A stretch of 58,961 nucleotides of DNA, taken from the NCBI GenBank assembly GCA_019634835.1, contig JAHCAO010000013.1, positions 1 to 58,961 of the forward strand, in the 5' to 3' direction. The notes below the pieces were generated by a model. The model did no database searches. It had not been told where the DNA came from and saw only the letters and a program-made list of their open reading frames with translations. This document shows positions 6,840 through 17,182 of the stretch, piece after piece. The DNA is from Gammaproteobacteria bacterium. Lineage in GTDB: Bacteria > Pseudomonadota > Gammaproteobacteria > DSM-16500. The first letter of the stretch is position 1. Each line of letters opens with the position of its first letter. Both the position numbers and the translations under genes were made by a program.

Positions 6840-9448
6840 CTTACGTGTTCCTGTACCCAAGTGTAAACAGACTGTAATGCTTTTTCCAACGCTTCTGGTT
6901 TATTTCCACCTGCTTCAGCAAGATCTGTGCGGCCGCCGCCTTTCCCGCCTATTTGGTTTGCGACCATATTCACAATTTCTTTGGCACTCCACTGATCAAC
7001 GAGATCAGATGTGATGCCGCCTACCACGCCAATTTTATTTTCTTTGACAGTAGCTAATATGATGATAGCTGAGCCAAGTTGTATTTTGAGATGATCTATC
7101 GCATGGCGCAAGGTTTTGCCATCGAGTCCTTCAACTATGATAGAAAGTACTTTGAGTTTGCCAATGCTTTTTGCTTGGGCAGCAAGATCGCGGCTAAATA
7201 AACTGGCTAACTTATCTTTGAGTTGCTGTGTTTCTTTTTCTAGCGTGTGAATACGCTCTTCCGCTTGAGATATTTTTTTCTTGAATTCATCTTCACGTTT
7301 TTCTATATAACGCAGTGCAGCATCACCTGTAACGGCTTCAATGCGCCGAACCCCGGCTGCAATCCCTGTTTCCACAGAAATTTTGAAGATGCCAATGTCA
7401 CCAGTATGGTCTGCATGCGTGCCACCGCATAATTCTACCGAAGGACCAAAGTGTACAACACGTACTTTGCTGCCATATTTTTCGCCAAATAAAGCCACTG
7501 CGCCACTGGCGATAGCTTCTTCAGGTGAGGAGATACGCACAATGCCTTCGTAATTTGCACGAATTTCATCATTAACACGTTGTTCGATTTTACGTAGTTC
7601 TTCTTCAGTGAGAGAGGTAGGATGTGAAAAATCAAAGCGTAAGCGTTCAGGTTCGACTAGAGATCCTTTTTGTATGGCATGATCGCCCAATACTTGTTTT
7701 AACACCATATGTAAAAGATGAGTGGCTGTATGGTTAAGAACAGTGGCTGCACGTCGTTTTGTATCCACTTCGGCGATGACGTCATCGCCAATATGCAGCG
7801 AGCCCTTTTCTAATTTACCTAAATGCAAATGAGTATTCGCTTGTTTGATGGTATCGAATACTTTAAAAAATATTTTATTGTCTACACGCAATATACCTTG
7901 ATCACCTACTTGACCACCGGATTCTGCATAGAATGGACTACGGTCTAATACAATAGAGCCTTTTTCACCCGCCTTTAATACATCAACGAATTTTCCGTCA
8001 CGATAAAGCGCAAGAATTTTTCCTGTGTCCGGCGCTTCTGCTCGCAATAAATTTTTATGTCCAATGAATTCAGTTGGCTGAGGAGAATCTTGTGCGACAG
8101 TATATTCAGTGGTGAATTGACTGGCTTGTCGTGAGCGTTCACGCTGCTTAGACATGGCTACTTCAAAATTGTCGTAATCGATCATCAAATGACGTTCACG
8201 TGCAATATCAGCCGTTAAGTCAGCAGGAAAACCATAGGTATCATACAGTTTAAATACTGTTTCACCTGGTATGATATCGCCTTTTAAATTGGCTACGACT
8301 TGCTCGAATAATTTTAAACCTTGTGCAAGTGTTGTGCTGAATTGCTCTTCTTCCTGACGTAATACTTTTTCTACCTGGGTTTGTGCTTTCACAAGTTCGG
8401 GATATGCTTCACCCATCAATGCAACTAACGGTTGTACAAGTAAATAAAAAAAAGGTTGAGTGAAACCTAGTTTATTGCCATGGCGCAAGGCACGACGAAT
8501 GATACGGCGCAATACATAACCGCGGCCTTCATTAGAGGGAATCACACCATCAGTAATTAAAAAACTACATGAGCGGATATGATCAGCAATAATACGCAGA
8601 GAAAAAATGGCGTCTTGGTTTTTTTCAGGGCTGATAGCCGGTATAGTGATGCCAGCTAATTTCGCGGCAGCTTGAATCAATGGCTGAAATAAATCAGTGT
8701 CGTAATTATTATGCATGCCTTGCATAACAGCAGAAAGACGTTCTAGGCCCATGCCTGTGTCCACAGATGGCTTAGGAAGTGGTGTTAGTGTGCCGTCCAT
8801 TGCTCGGTCATATTGCATGAAAACTAAATTCCAAATCTCAATGTAGCGGTCACCATCGGCATCTTCACTTCCAGGCGGTCCACCAGCAATTTCAGGGCCA
8901 TGGTCATAGAAAACTTCTGTGCAAGGACCACACGGGCCTGTGGGCCCCATAGACCAAAAATTATCCTGTTCACCACAACGGCTAAAACGCTTAGGGTCTA
9001 TTTTTATTTCATTTAACCAGATTTCTTCTGCCTCTTTATCTTCTTCAAATACAGTGACCCAGAGTTTTTCAGGCGGGAGTCCCATTTTTTTAACAAGAAA
9101 TTCCCAAGTAAAGCGGATAGCATCGCGTTTAAAGTAGTCACCAAAACTAAAATTACCCAGCATTTCAAAAAATGTATGATGGCGTGCGGTATAACCTACA
9201 CGCTCTAAGTCATTGTGCTTGCCGCCAGCACGTACACAGCGCTGTGATGAGGCGGCTCGAGTATATGGCCGTTCTTCTAACCCTAAGAATACTTCTTTAA
9301 ATTGTACCATTCCGGCATTAGTAAACAGTAGCGTAGGGTCGTTACCCGGTACGAGCGAACTGCTAGGTATGATCTCGTGACTATGTTCTCGGAAATATTC
9401 TAAAAAACAGTTACGAATTTCATTGCTGCTCAAGTATTTTATTTTCAT
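6836..9448 (-). CDS. alaS: Alanyl-tRNA synthetase
   Basis: Charges tRNA-Ala. 870 residues, full length for the bacterial enzyme. The N-terminal class II catalytic core contains [10 protein letters not shown] and the motif 2 and 3 regions ([29 protein letters not shown]). The editing domain has HTATHLLH (about residue 570) and [11 protein letters not shown] (about 672), whose His/Cys ligands bind zinc. A coiled coil and the C-terminal C-Ala domain ([15 protein letters not shown]) follow. The ATG start overlaps the end of recX by 29 bases, so the two are probably co-translated; TTG at 9433 is an alternative start. Confidence 0.97.
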   Translation of the reverse strand: MKIKYLSSNEIRNCFLEYFREHSHEIIPSSSLVPGNDPTLLFTNAGMVQFKEVFLGLEERPYTRAASSQRCVRAGGKHNDLERVGYTARHHTFFEMLGNFSFGDYFKRDAIRFTWEFLVKKMGLPPEKLWVTVFEEDKEAEEIWLNEIKIDPKRFSRCGEQDNFWSMGPTGPCGPCTEVFYDHGPEIAGGPPGSEDADGDRYIEIWNLVFMQYDRAMDGTLTPLPKPSVDTGMGLERLSAVMQGMHNNYDTDLFQPLIQAAAKLAGITIPAISPEKNQDAIFSLRIIADHIRSCSFLITDGVIPSNEGRGYVLRRIIRRALRHGNKLGFTQPFFYLLVQPLVALMGEAYPELVKAQTQVEKVLRQEEEQFSTTLAQGLKLFEQVVANLKGDIIPGETVFKLYDTYGFPADLTADIARERHLMIDYDNFEVAMSKQRERSRQASQFTTEYTVAQDSPQPTEFIGHKNLLRAEAPDTGKILALYRDGKFVDVLKAGEKGSIVLDRSPFYAESGGQVGDQGILRVDNKIFFKVFDTIKQANTHLHLGKLEKGSLHIGDDVIAEVDTKRRAATVLNHTATHLLHMVLKQVLGDHAIQKGSLVEPERLRFDFSHPTSLTEEELRKIEQRVNDEIRANYEGIVRISSPEEAIASGAVALFGEKYGSKVRVVHFGPSVELCGGTHADHTGDIGIFKISVETGIAAGVRRIEAVTGDAALRYIEKREDEFKKKISQAEERIHTLEKETQQLKDKLASLFSRDLAAQAKSIGKLKVLSIIVEGLDGKTLRHAIDHLKIQLGSAIIILATVKENKIGVVGGITSDLVDQWSAKEIVNMVANQIGGKGGGRTDLAEAGGNKPEALEKALQSVYTWVQEHVS

Positions 9449-9932
9449 GGTGAGTCATCACTATTTCAATTTGCTCCTGCGTAAAACCTCGATATTGCAA
9501 GAAGCGAATTTGCTTGGCTTTTAGTTTAAGGTCGCTGGGTGTCATGTTTCTTAATTTAAAACGATTTGGCAATTTACTACCAAAATGCTTTTGCCAGGCA
9601 CTATGTGCTGCAATAAGCCACGCATTATCAGTGATTTGCATGTGTTCCGCAATCATCTCTGAGGTAATGCCACGTATTCGTAACTCCATGGAAACACGTA
9701 GTGGGCCATAACCTTTTTCGCGGCGCCAATAAATATAATTTTCAATGAAGCGCGGTTCATTAATGATGCCTGTTTGTGCAAGATGGGCTACTACTGTGTT
9801 GATCTCTTCGGTGAAATAACCCTTTTTTTTAAGTTTTTGTATGATTTCTTGTTGAGAATAGTCTCGGCGTGCCAGCCAGTCAAGGATAATACGCCGAATA
9901 CTATCGAGATGATTATCGCTTATCTTGCTCAG
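9420..9932 (-). CDS. recX: RecA regulator RecX
   Basis: RecX binds RecA filaments and modulates recombination. An ATG-based reading would give only 89 residues (from 9689). The open frame continues upstream with RecX-like sequence: [49 protein letters not shown], then [12 protein letters not shown]. Going upstream, the most plausible start is a CTG at 9932, overlapping the recA stop as CTGA, with AAGGAG 8 bases before it. This gives 170 residues, a normal RecX length with three tandem three-helix repeats. Translational coupling to recA is implied. Confidence 0.85.
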   Translation of the reverse strand: MSKISDNHLDSIRRIILDWLARRDYSQQEIIQKLKKKGYFTEEINTVVAHLAQTGIINEPRFIENYIYWRREKGYGPLRVSMELRIRGITSEMIAEHMQITDNAWLIAAHSAWQKHFGSKLPNRFKLRNMTPSDLKLKAKQIRFLQYRGFTQEQIEIVMTHHENKILEQQ

Positions 9933-10972
9933 GCAACGTTCTCCTTGGCCTCGTTGCTGGTTTGAATACGGCTGTTAGGCGAAGCTATTGTAATGTCACG
10001 GATTTTACCTTCAATCTCTTTTGCAACAGCATGGTGTTCTCTTAAGAATTGCCGGGCATTTTCTTTGCCTTGACCTATACGCTGGCTGTTATAGCTAAAC
10101 CAAGAGCCGGATTTATCAATTAATCCTAGTTGTACGCCAAGATTGATGATTTCACTTTCACGTGAAATGCCTTCATTGTATAAAATATCAAATTCAGCTT
10201 GTTTGAACGGCGGTGCTACTTTATTTTTCACTACTTTTACGCGTGTTTCACTACCGATAATTTCTTCATTTTCTTTGACATTGCCAGTGCGGCGAATATC
10301 TAAACGTACTGAGGCGTAAAATTTAAGTGCGTTACCGCCAGTAGTAGTCTCAGGATTGCCAAACATTACACCGATTTTCATGCGGATTTGATTAATAAAG
10401 ATCACGAGTGTGTTTGAGCGCTTAATATTAGCAGTTAATTTGCGCAAAGCCTGAGACATGAGACGTGCTTGCAAGCCCATATGTTGATCACCCATTTCGC
10501 CTTCAATTTCAGCTTTTGGCGTGAGTGCAGCAACGGAGTCTATAATGATAACGTCAATAGCGCTTGAACGAACTAGCATATCTGCTATTTCTAATGCCTG
10601 TTCGCCAGTGTCAGGTTGCGAGATGAGTAAATCATCCACGTTAACGCCTAAGCGCCTTGCATAACCAGGATCTAAGGCATGCTCAGCATCGATAAATGCG
10701 GCTGTTCCGCCTTTTTTCTGGCATTCCGCAATCACTTGTAGAGTCAGTGTCGTTTTACCTGAGGATTCAGGGCCATAAATTTCAACAATGCGTCCTTTGG
10801 GTAAACCGCCAATACCAAGAGCGATATCTAATGAGAGTGAGCCAGTAGAAATTTCTTCAATATCGGGGAGATCAGCTGCATCATCACCAAGCCGCATCAC
10901 TGTACCTTTACCGAATTGACGTTCAATCTGGCTTAGTGCTGCAGCCAGTGCTTTTTTTTTGTTTTCTTCCAT
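9929..10972 (-). CDS. recA: Recombinase RecA
   Basis: ATP-dependent strand-exchange recombinase, 347 residues. Walker [10 protein letters not shown] is at residues 67-75, with Walker [10 protein letters not shown] and the DNA-binding L1 ([21 protein letters not shown]) and L2 ([18 protein letters not shown]) loops. The C-terminal tail is not notably acidic, unlike E. coli RecA. AGAAGGA precedes the ATG. I see no LexA-type CTG(N10)CAG palindrome in the 150 bases upstream, in keeping with Legionella relatives that lack a classical SOS circuit. It forms a unit with recX and alaS. Confidence 0.98.
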   Translation of the reverse strand: MEENKKKALAAALSQIERQFGKGTVMRLGDDAADLPDIEEISTGSLSLDIALGIGGLPKGRIVEIYGPESSGKTTLTLQVIAECQKKGGTAAFIDAEHALDPGYARRLGVNVDDLLISQPDTGEQALEIADMLVRSSAIDVIIIDSVAALTPKAEIEGEMGDQHMGLQARLMSQALRKLTANIKRSNTLVIFINQIRMKIGVMFGNPETTTGGNALKFYASVRLDIRRTGNVKENEEIIGSETRVKVVKNKVAPPFKQAEFDILYNEGISRESEIINLGVQLGLIDKSGSWFSYNSQRIGQGKENARQFLREHHAVAKEIEGKIRDITIASPNSRIQTSNEAKENVA

Positions 10973-11165
10973 ACAGTAGTCCTTCTGGATATTGTTGTTT
11001 GTGGGTTTTTCCTCTAACCGAGGAATAAGAGAGACCTAAGATAATCTACTTTATAACCTGTAATACTGAAATGGGAAAGGATTTTGTGGGGGGTGGGGTA
11101 GTAATATAGTGATACAAAGAAAGATGACTAGTATGTCCATGGTTCTTGTAGCCAGTGGGAAGATT

Positions 11166-11648
11166 TTATAGCAATCCTAATAATGTCTCCATCGCTTTTA
11201 CAATTGATGCCAAGCGAACGTCTTGTCTATCTCCTTTGAAAACATTGAGATGTGCAATAGTATTAAAGTTTTTTCCACTCCATGCCATCCACACGGTACC
11301 AACAGGTTTTTCTGCCGAACCACCATCTGGGCCTGCAATACCGGTGATCGCAATAGCTAGATGTGCATGACTATTTTGCAGTGCTCCTTCAGCCATTTCA
11401 CGGGCTGTTTCTTCACTAACAGCACCAAATTCTTCTAACGTTTGTGCATTTACATTCAACATTTCAATTTTGGCGGCATTGCTATACGTAATGAAACCAC
11501 GTTCAAACCAATCGGAGCTGCCTGGTACACTAGTCAACCAATAACTGAGACCGCCACCAGTACAAGATTCTGCTGTAGCTAATGTTAATCCTGTTGCTTT
11601 TAATTTTTTGGCTGTTTCCAAGACTAGCATTTTGATCGTCTCTATCAT
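11166..11648 (-). CDS. pncC: Nicotinamide-nucleotide amidohydrolase PncC (CinA C-terminal domain)
   Basis: A single CinA-type domain of 160 residues that deamidates NMN to NaMN in pyridine nucleotide salvage. The active-site segment [24 protein letters not shown] and the later [20 protein letters not shown] are intact. The frame opens at a GTG (11669), but AAGG placed 8 bases before the ATG at 11648 marks the likely start. It lies upstream of recA on the same strand, matching the E. coli ygaD-recA order, and is divergent from mutS. Confidence 0.92.
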   Translation of the reverse strand: MIETIKMLVLETAKKLKATGLTLATAESCTGGGLSYWLTSVPGSSDWFERGFITYSNAAKIEMLNVNAQTLEEFGAVSEETAREMAEGALQNSHAHLAIAITGIAGPDGGSAEKPVGTVWMAWSGKNFNTIAHLNVFKGDRQDVRLASIVKAMETLLGLL

Positions 11649-11720
11649 GTTCTTTACCTTCGTGTTCACTCAGGGTATATAAGCGTTTATGTTGTTTACT
11701 TATTAGAGCAGGATTATGCC

Positions 11721-14387
11721 ATGGCGTTACCTATCATTGATATGCATCTTGATCATACACCAATGATGCAGCAGTACTTGCGTATCAAGGCGGATTATCC
11801 AGATACATTATTATTTTATCGCATGGGTGATTTTTATGAATTGTTCTTTGATGATGCGCAAAAAGCGGCGAGACTTTTAGGTATCACGTTGACTGCGCGA
11901 GGGCAATCTGCAGGTAAACCTATACCCATGGCGGGTGTGCCATTTCATTCAGCAGAATCTTATATTGCCAAATTGATCCGCCAAGGGTTGTCTGTCGCTA
12001 TTTGCGAGCAAATGGGTGATCCTAAAGCAGGGACAGGGCCGGTTGAACGGCAAGTCGTGCGGGTATTAACACCTGGTACAGTGAGTGACGCAGCATTTTT
12101 GGATGATAGGCAAGATAATTTATTACTTTCTTTATATGTGCAATCTACGCAGTCTAATATTTATGGATTAGCATCATTAGATATTAGTGGAGGACGGTTT
12201 CATCTATTAGAAGTCCAAGGAGAAGAAGCATTAATCAGTGAATTAGCTCGCCTTAATCCAGCAGAATTGTTAATCAGTGAGGATTGGGACTTTGCATGCT
12301 TGCGTGAATATCAACAACAAATCAGGCGGCGTGCACCCTGGGAATTTGATTATGCAACTTCAGTGCGTTTATTGACTGAGCAAATGCAGACTTACGACTT
12401 AAGTGGCTTTGGCTGTCAGGAAATGACAGCAGCATTATGTGCAGCAGGATGTTTACTCACTTATGCAAAAGAAACGCAGCGCGCAGCGATGCCGCATGTC
12501 AAAACTATTCATGTGGAAAGGCGTGAAGAAAGTCTTATCCTTGATGCAGCATCACGCCGTCATCTTGAGTTAGTTACTAATTTTGCAGGAGGTACAGAAA
12601 ATACACTTGCCTGCGTGCTTGATCACACACAAACAGCGATGGGAAGTCGTTTACTGAAACGTTGGCTTAACCGTCCTGTACGTGATCATATTGTTTTGAC
12701 AGAACGACAAAATAGCATTCAACAATTCATTACGCAGCATGAATATGCTTTGTTACAAAAAATCTTACACGGCATTGCAGACTTGGAAAGAATTTTAGCG
12801 CGGATTGCACTCAAAACAGCTCGCCCACGCGATTTGATTGCGCTAAGAACAACACTTGCTTTATTACCTGCGTTGCAAATTCAATTATCTACTTTTACTG
12901 CAATGAGAATTGTGCAACTCAAGGATGCAATCAGTGAATTTCCAGCATTATATGAATTGCTTGTTTCGGCTGTTATTGATAATCCGCCAGTGACTATCCG
13001 TGATGGAGGGGTGATTGCGCGTGGTTATGATAGTGAATTAGACGAGTTGTTAGCAATCAGTGAAAATGCAGGGGATTTTTTAATTGAACTAGAAGAGCGA
13101 GAGAAAAAACGTACAGGATTATCGACATTAAAAGTCGGTTATAATCGGGTCCATGGTTATTATATTGAAATTAGCCGATTACAAGCACAAACCATTCCTA
13201 TCGATTATATTCGCCGGCAAACCTTGAAAAATGCGGAACGATTCATTACCCCTGAATTAAAAGTGTTTGAAGATAAGGCACTCAGTGCTCGTGACCGTGC
13301 GCTTGCGCGGGAAAAAATACTTTATGATGCACTACTTGATAAGATTTCACTTAGCATTCCACTCTTACAAATTACTGCGCATGCTATCGCTGAACTAGAT
13401 GTATTGACAAATTTTGCTGAACGGGCAGCACATTTGAAATGGTGTTGTCCTGAGTTAACTCATGAAACAGGAATACACGTTGTTGCTGGTCGTCATCCTG
13501 TGGTGGAAAATGTGTTACAACAGCCATTTGTTCCCAATGATGTTAGGCTGGATGATGAGCAGCGCATGTTAATGATTACTGGGCCTAATATGGGTGGTAA
13601 ATCCACTTATATGCGCCAGGTTGCTTTAATTGCATTGCTGGCACATATTGGAAGTTATGTGCCAGCACAGACAGCGAAAATAGGTCCTCTCGATAGAATT
13701 TTTACACGCATTGGTGCGGCAGATGACTTAGCTAGCGGGCGTTCTACCTTTATGGTGGAGATGACGGAAACAGCCAACATCTTGCATAATGCAACAGAGA
13801 AAAGTTTGATTTTGATGGATGAAATTGGACGCGGTACCAGTACATTTGATGGATTGTCATTGGCATGGGCTTGTGCACATTATCTCGCGCAAAGCGTACG
13901 TGCATACACCTTGTTTGCAACACATTATTTTGAATTGACAGCCTTGGCTGATGAAATCGCAATAATTCATAATGTACATCTTGATGCAACGGAACATGGA
14001 GATAAAATTATCTTCTTACATGCTGTTCAGTCGGGTCCTGCCAATCAAAGTTATGGAATTCAAGTCGCACAATTGGCAGGTGTACCGCGTTCTGTCATTT
14101 TGCGTGCGAAGCAAAAATTACAAGAATTAGAGAACTTAGCTTATTCTTATCCTCATCCTCATCCTCATCCGATCTCGTCTGCTGTTATACCGAAACAAGG
14201 AGATTTATTAGAGGAGGTTGAAATGGAACATCCAGTGATTGTGAGATTACGCGAAATCAATCCAGATCAACTGACACCTAAAGAAGCGTTAGATTTAATT
14301 TATGATTTGACGAAACTTTCTAGATCAGCCACTTCATTTTCTGCGAGTTCAACATGTTGTCCGCGTCGCAATCCGGACGGTAAATAA
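11721..14387 (+). CDS. mutS: DNA mismatch repair protein MutS with read-through C-terminus
   Basis: Mismatch recognition ATPase, 888 residues. The N-terminal mismatch-binding domain has the conserved F-x-E in [14 protein letters not shown]. Connector, lever and clamp domains follow, then the ABC-type ATPase with Walker [10 protein letters not shown] (residues 621-629), Walker [17 protein letters not shown] and [10 protein letters not shown]. Near the end is a PHPHPHP run from a CATCCT-type hexamer repeat. The family normally ends close to the [14 protein letters not shown] segment. The last roughly 22 residues (after KLSRSATSF) are read from DNA antisense to rluB and probably reflect loss of the original stop. 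Confidence 0.97.
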   Translation: MALPIIDMHLDHTPMMQQYLRIKADYPDTLLFYRMGDFYELFFDDAQKAARLLGITLTARGQSAGKPIPMAGVPFHSAESYIAKLIRQGLSVAICEQMGDPKAGTGPVERQVVRVLTPGTVSDAAFLDDRQDNLLLSLYVQSTQSNIYGLASLDISGGRFHLLEVQGEEALISELARLNPAELLISEDWDFACLREYQQQIRRRAPWEFDYATSVRLLTEQMQTYDLSGFGCQEMTAALCAAGCLLTYAKETQRAAMPHVKTIHVERREESLILDAASRRHLELVTNFAGGTENTLACVLDHTQTAMGSRLLKRWLNRPVRDHIVLTERQNSIQQFITQHEYALLQKILHGIADLERILARIALKTARPRDLIALRTTLALLPALQIQLSTFTAMRIVQLKDAISEFPALYELLVSAVIDNPPVTIRDGGVIARGYDSELDELLAISENAGDFLIELEEREKKRTGLSTLKVGYNRVHGYYIEISRLQAQTIPIDYIRRQTLKNAERFITPELKVFEDKALSARDRALAREKILYDALLDKISLSIPLLQITAHAIAELDVLTNFAERAAHLKWCCPELTHETGIHVVAGRHPVVENVLQQPFVPNDVRLDDEQRMLMITGPNMGGKSTYMRQVALIALLAHIGSYVPAQTAKIGPLDRIFTRIGAADDLASGRSTFMVEMTETANILHNATEKSLILMDEIGRGTSTFDGLSLAWACAHYLAQSVRAYTLFATHYFELTALADEIAIIHNVHLDATEHGDKIIFLHAVQSGPANQSYGIQVAQLAGVPRSVILRAKQKLQELENLAYSYPHPHPHPISSAVIPKQGDLLEEVEMEHPVIVRLREINPDQLTPKEALDLIYDLTKLSRSATSFSASSTCCPRRNPDGK

Positions 14388-15034
14388 ACTATGCCAAAGC
14401 GAATACGAATAAGGCGGCTCACAGTAAAACCAACAGCTTCCCAAAGACGGCGAACCAAACGATTTCGACCTTCTTTGACTACGACATGATACCAATGATT
14501 AGAGCCGCTGCCGCCAGCGTCGACGATTTGATGAAAGCGCGCTATGCCATCTTCCAGTGGTAATCCTTTTTGTAGCTTAGTTAATATCTCTGGCGTGACT
14601 TCGCCGCGTACCCGCACTGCATATTCCCGTTCAATTTCAGATTTAGGATGCATTAAACGATTGGCTAATTCTCCGTCATTGGTAATGAGTAACAAACCGG
14701 AAGTGTTAAAATCTAATCTGCCAACGCAAATCCAGCGACTATTACGGATGATGGGCAAGCGTTCAAAAATAGTTGGCCTACCTTCAGGATCATTGCGTGT
14801 GCACATTTCACCTTCAGGTTTGTGATAGAGCAAAACGCGTGATTTTTGATTTTTACTTTTAATCAATTTAATTTCGCGCCCATCAACACAAACTGTATCG
14901 TGATAAGTCATGCGGTCACCAATAGTGGCAATTCGACCGTTCACAGTGACCCGGCCTGCTTGTATCCATGCTTCTATTTGTCGGCGTGAACTCAGACCGG
15001 CATTTGCTAAGACTTTCTGGATTTTTTCGGACAC
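14300..15034 (-). CDS. rluB: 23S rRNA pseudouridine synthase RluB
   Basis: Makes pseudouridine in helix 80 of 23S rRNA (position 2605 in E. coli). 244 residues: an S4 RNA-binding domain ([22 protein letters not shown]) and an RsuA/RluB catalytic domain with the nucleophilic Asp in [12 protein letters not shown], plus the family motifs [17 protein letters not shown] and [16 protein letters not shown]. It is convergent with mutS and the two overlap by 88 bases. It lies downstream of scpB, a common pair, separated by a 178-bp palindrome. Confidence 0.95.
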   Translation of the reverse strand: MSEKIQKVLANAGLSSRRQIEAWIQAGRVTVNGRIATIGDRMTYHDTVCVDGREIKLIKSKNQKSRVLLYHKPEGEMCTRNDPEGRPTIFERLPIIRNSRWICVGRLDFNTSGLLLITNDGELANRLMHPKSEIEREYAVRVRGEVTPEILTKLQKGLPLEDGIARFHQIVDAGGSGSNHWYHVVVKEGRNRLVRRLWEAVGFTVSRLIRIRFGIVYLPSGLRRGQHVELAENEVADLESFVKS

Positions 15035-15049
15035 GTTGGTGTTCCTTTT

Positions 15050-15227
15050 GTCAATGTTGAGTGATAGCAGTATCTATACCAATCTGCCCCTTTTATTTTT
15101 TATATTCGGTCGCAAAAAATGTTTCCTTTCCGGCGGCTTTTGCTAAAGTGGGTTCTTGTCCACTTTCTCTCTTATAAAAAATAAAAGGGGCAGATTGGTA
15201 TAGATACTGCTATCACTCAACATTGAC
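15050..15227. repeat. Palindromic element family B, copy 1 (scpB-rluB)
   Basis: A perfect 55-bp inverted repeat (15050-15104 and 15173-15227) flanks a 68-nt core (15105-15172) that begins TTCGGTCGCAAAA and contains CTTTTGCTAAAGTGG. The reverse complement of the core is found at 54964-55028 within copy 2, but the outer arm sequence differs between copies. The right arm contains the last codons and TGA stop of scpB (VNVE*). The left arm ends 16 bp from the rluB start. Confidence 0.92.
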
Positions 15228-15905
15228 TTCTTCTCGTTTCTCTAGCGAAAGGTCAATAGATTCCACCATTACTTCTCGTTCTTCAGGAATATTCTCACTA
15301 TCATCGGGGCCAATGTTGCTATTTTCTAATGCTAATTGTACTTGTAACTGTTCTTCTTGAGCAGCCAGATCTTTAAATTCAGCTAATGTGGGTAAATCAG
15401 TCAGTGATTTTAAGTTGAAATAATCTAGAAATTCTTTGGTTGTGCCATAAATTGCAGGTTTACCTGGTACTTCGCGGTAGCCGATGATACGGATCCAAGC
15501 TCGTTCTTGCAGTGTCTTTATAATGTTACTGCTAACGGTGACGCCGCGAATTTCTTCAATTTCGGCGCGGGTAATGGGTTGTTTATACGCGATAATAACG
15601 AGAGTTTCTAAAAAAGCACGTGAATAGCGAGGAGCACGCTCTTCCCATAATTTAGCGAGCCATGGGCTAAATTCTGCTTTCGCTTGGAAACGATAACCAC
15701 TAGCGACTTCTTGTAGCTCCACGCCGCTATTTTCGTTTAGGTGGTGTTCTTTTAATGTGTTAATGATGGATTTAACCTCTGCTGTAGTGGGGCGCCCCTC
15801 TTCAGGGAACAGATTTTGTAGTGACAATACGGTTAATGGGTGCCCTGCGACCATTAAAGCCGCTTCGATAATGGCCCGCATTTTTTCAAGTGTCATCAAC
15901 GACAT
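15213..15905 (-). CDS. scpB: Segregation and condensation protein ScpB
   Basis: Winged-helix (kleisin-partner) subunit of the Smc-ScpAB condensin. 230 residues with two winged-helix domains: EAALMVAGHPLTVLSLQNLF at the start, and ETLVIIAYKQPITRAEIEEIRG then IYGTTKEFLDYFNLKSL in the second half. The C-terminal 50 residues are acidic. The frame is open to 15965, but GAGGT at the right spacing points to the ATG at 15905. No scpA is next to it; the upstream space holds a family G repeat. The stop codon lies inside the right arm of a family B palindrome. Confidence 0.93.
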   Translation of the reverse strand: MSLMTLEKMRAIIEAALMVAGHPLTVLSLQNLFPEEGRPTTAEVKSIINTLKEHHLNENSGVELQEVASGYRFQAKAEFSPWLAKLWEERAPRYSRAFLETLVIIAYKQPITRAEIEEIRGVTVSSNIIKTLQERAWIRIIGYREVPGKPAIYGTTKEFLDYFNLKSLTDLPTLAEFKDLAAQEEQLQVQLALENSNIGPDDSENIPEEREVMVESIDLSLEKREEVNVE

Positions 15906-16023
15906 GTGTTTACCTCGCATCAGTATGAATGGGTGTGGAGTGTAATGAGACATACTTTTCATCACACCTTTAATGTATACATGCTAGCAAAAAGTTGGGA
16001 TTTAACATACATTTTCCATCTTT

Positions 16024-16192
16024 CAATGGTTAGTCCCTGTGTCGTCCCCTTGCGGAGGCCGCCAATTGAATTCGAAAGGGTCACTGCTATTTCGTGGCCG
16101 CAGACAAGGGGATCCATTTGCGGACTAGATTGAATCGCCTAGATGCCGCGGACAAGCCGCGGTACGACAGCACAGTGGGTAAATCAGTACGC
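16024..16192. repeat. GC-rich repeat family G, copy 1
   Basis: An intergenic, GC-rich block in AT-rich DNA. CCCCTTGCGGAGGCC (16047 on) pairs imperfectly with GGCCGCAGACAAGGGG, and a compact REP-like hairpin CCGCGG-acaag-CCGCGG lies at 16146-16162, followed by CAGTGGGTAA. The same pieces occur at 56684-56892 in a different order and orientation. It occupies the spacer between scpB and ribF; I see no gene here. Confidence 0.75.
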
Positions 16193-16234
16193 AACGTAAA
16201 GGTTCGGTTAAGCCATGTAGAGGGGTAGGTAAAA

Positions 16235-17182
16235 ATGCCAGCTAAATTGATTCGATCTACGTATAATCTACAGCCTGAACAACAAGGCGGCGTTGTGACA
16301 ATGGGTAATTTTGATGGTGTTCATTTAGGACATCAGCAACTTGTTGCAGCAACAGTAAAAAAAGCAAAATTACTTAACACATTTTCTTTAGTAATAACAT
16401 TTGAGCCGCATGCGTTTGAATATTTTGCTGGTGACAATGTAGTCGTGCCGCGGCTGACCCGTTTGCGGGAAAAATTTACTTTATTAGCGGCTTGCGGGGT
16501 AGATAATATATTGGTTTTGCCTTTTAACCATAAACTTGCAGCGATGTCTGCAAGTGATTTCGTAACAAAAATTTTATTCAACTCTTTGCGTTCCGCCTGT
16601 GTTATTGTAGGCGATGATTTTCGTTTTGGGCGTGAGCGTAGCGGTGATTTTGATTTCTTGAAAGATAAAGGTAAGAGACTAGGGTTTATGGTTGAATCAT
16701 TGCCAACCGTTAGGATCGACGATGAAAGAGTGAGTAGTACACGAGTCAGAAAAGCGTTAGCAGCAGGGGATCTTGCTTTGGCTAAACACTTATTAGGTCA
16801 TTCCTACTCGATGTTAGGGAGAGTCACACACGGTGACCAGCGTGGGCGAATACTAGGCTTTCCTACTGCGAATATTTACTTACACCGGAAGCTAACACCG
16901 ATACGTGGTGTCTATGCGGTATTAATTCATGGAGTGGCGGATCGTTCTTGGCCAGGTGTGGCGAATGTAGGTGTTCGTCCTACAGTTGATGGAACACGAA
17001 CGATACTCGAGGTACACTTACTAAATTTTAATCAAGAAATTTACGGTCATTATATACAAATAGAATTTTGTGAAAAGCTGCGTGATGAAGCGCGTTATTC
17101 AAGCCTTGATCTTCTTAAACAGCAGATTGCAAGAGATGTGGAAGTAGCCCGAAATTATTTTATTAACCATGGTGTGATATGA
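16235..17182 (+). CDS. ribF: Bifunctional riboflavin kinase / FMN adenylyltransferase
   Basis: Converts riboflavin to FMN and FAD. 315 residues. The N-terminal adenylyltransferase has the nucleotidyl-transferase motif GNFDGVHLGHQQL (residues about 24-36) and GDDFRFGRERSG. The C-terminal flavokinase domain has GRILGFPTANI and GVYAVLIHG. The stop overlaps the ileS start (ATGA), the conserved ribF-ileS-lspA order of proteobacteria, implying coupled translation. Confidence 0.97.
   Translation: MPAKLIRSTYNLQPEQQGGVVTMGNFDGVHLGHQQLVAATVKKAKLLNTFSLVITFEPHAFEYFAGDNVVVPRLTRLREKFTLLAACGVDNILVLPFNHKLAAMSASDFVTKILFNSLRSACVIVGDDFRFGRERSGDFDFLKDKGKRLGFMVESLPTVRIDDERVSSTRVRKALAAGDLALAKHLLGHSYSMLGRVTHGDQRGRILGFPTANIYLHRKLTPIRGVYAVLIHGVADRSWPGVANVGVRPTVDGTRTILEVHLLNFNQEIYGHYIQIEFCEKLRDEARYSSLDLLKQQIARDVEVARNYFINHGVI

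Noticed and set aside
6600..6840. CRISPR array as an explanation for the intergenic repeats
   Set aside because: Repeats are dispersed palindromes of different families rather than regularly spaced short direct repeats, and no cas genes are present.
10973..11165. LexA/SOS box search upstream of recA
   Set aside because: No CTG(N10)CAG palindrome of acceptable quality was found; not reported as a regulatory site.
14145..14170. Short CATCCT repeat in mutS considered as a phase-variation tract
   Set aside because: The unit is a multiple of three in frame, so changes in copy number would not shift the frame; only noted in the MutS entry.
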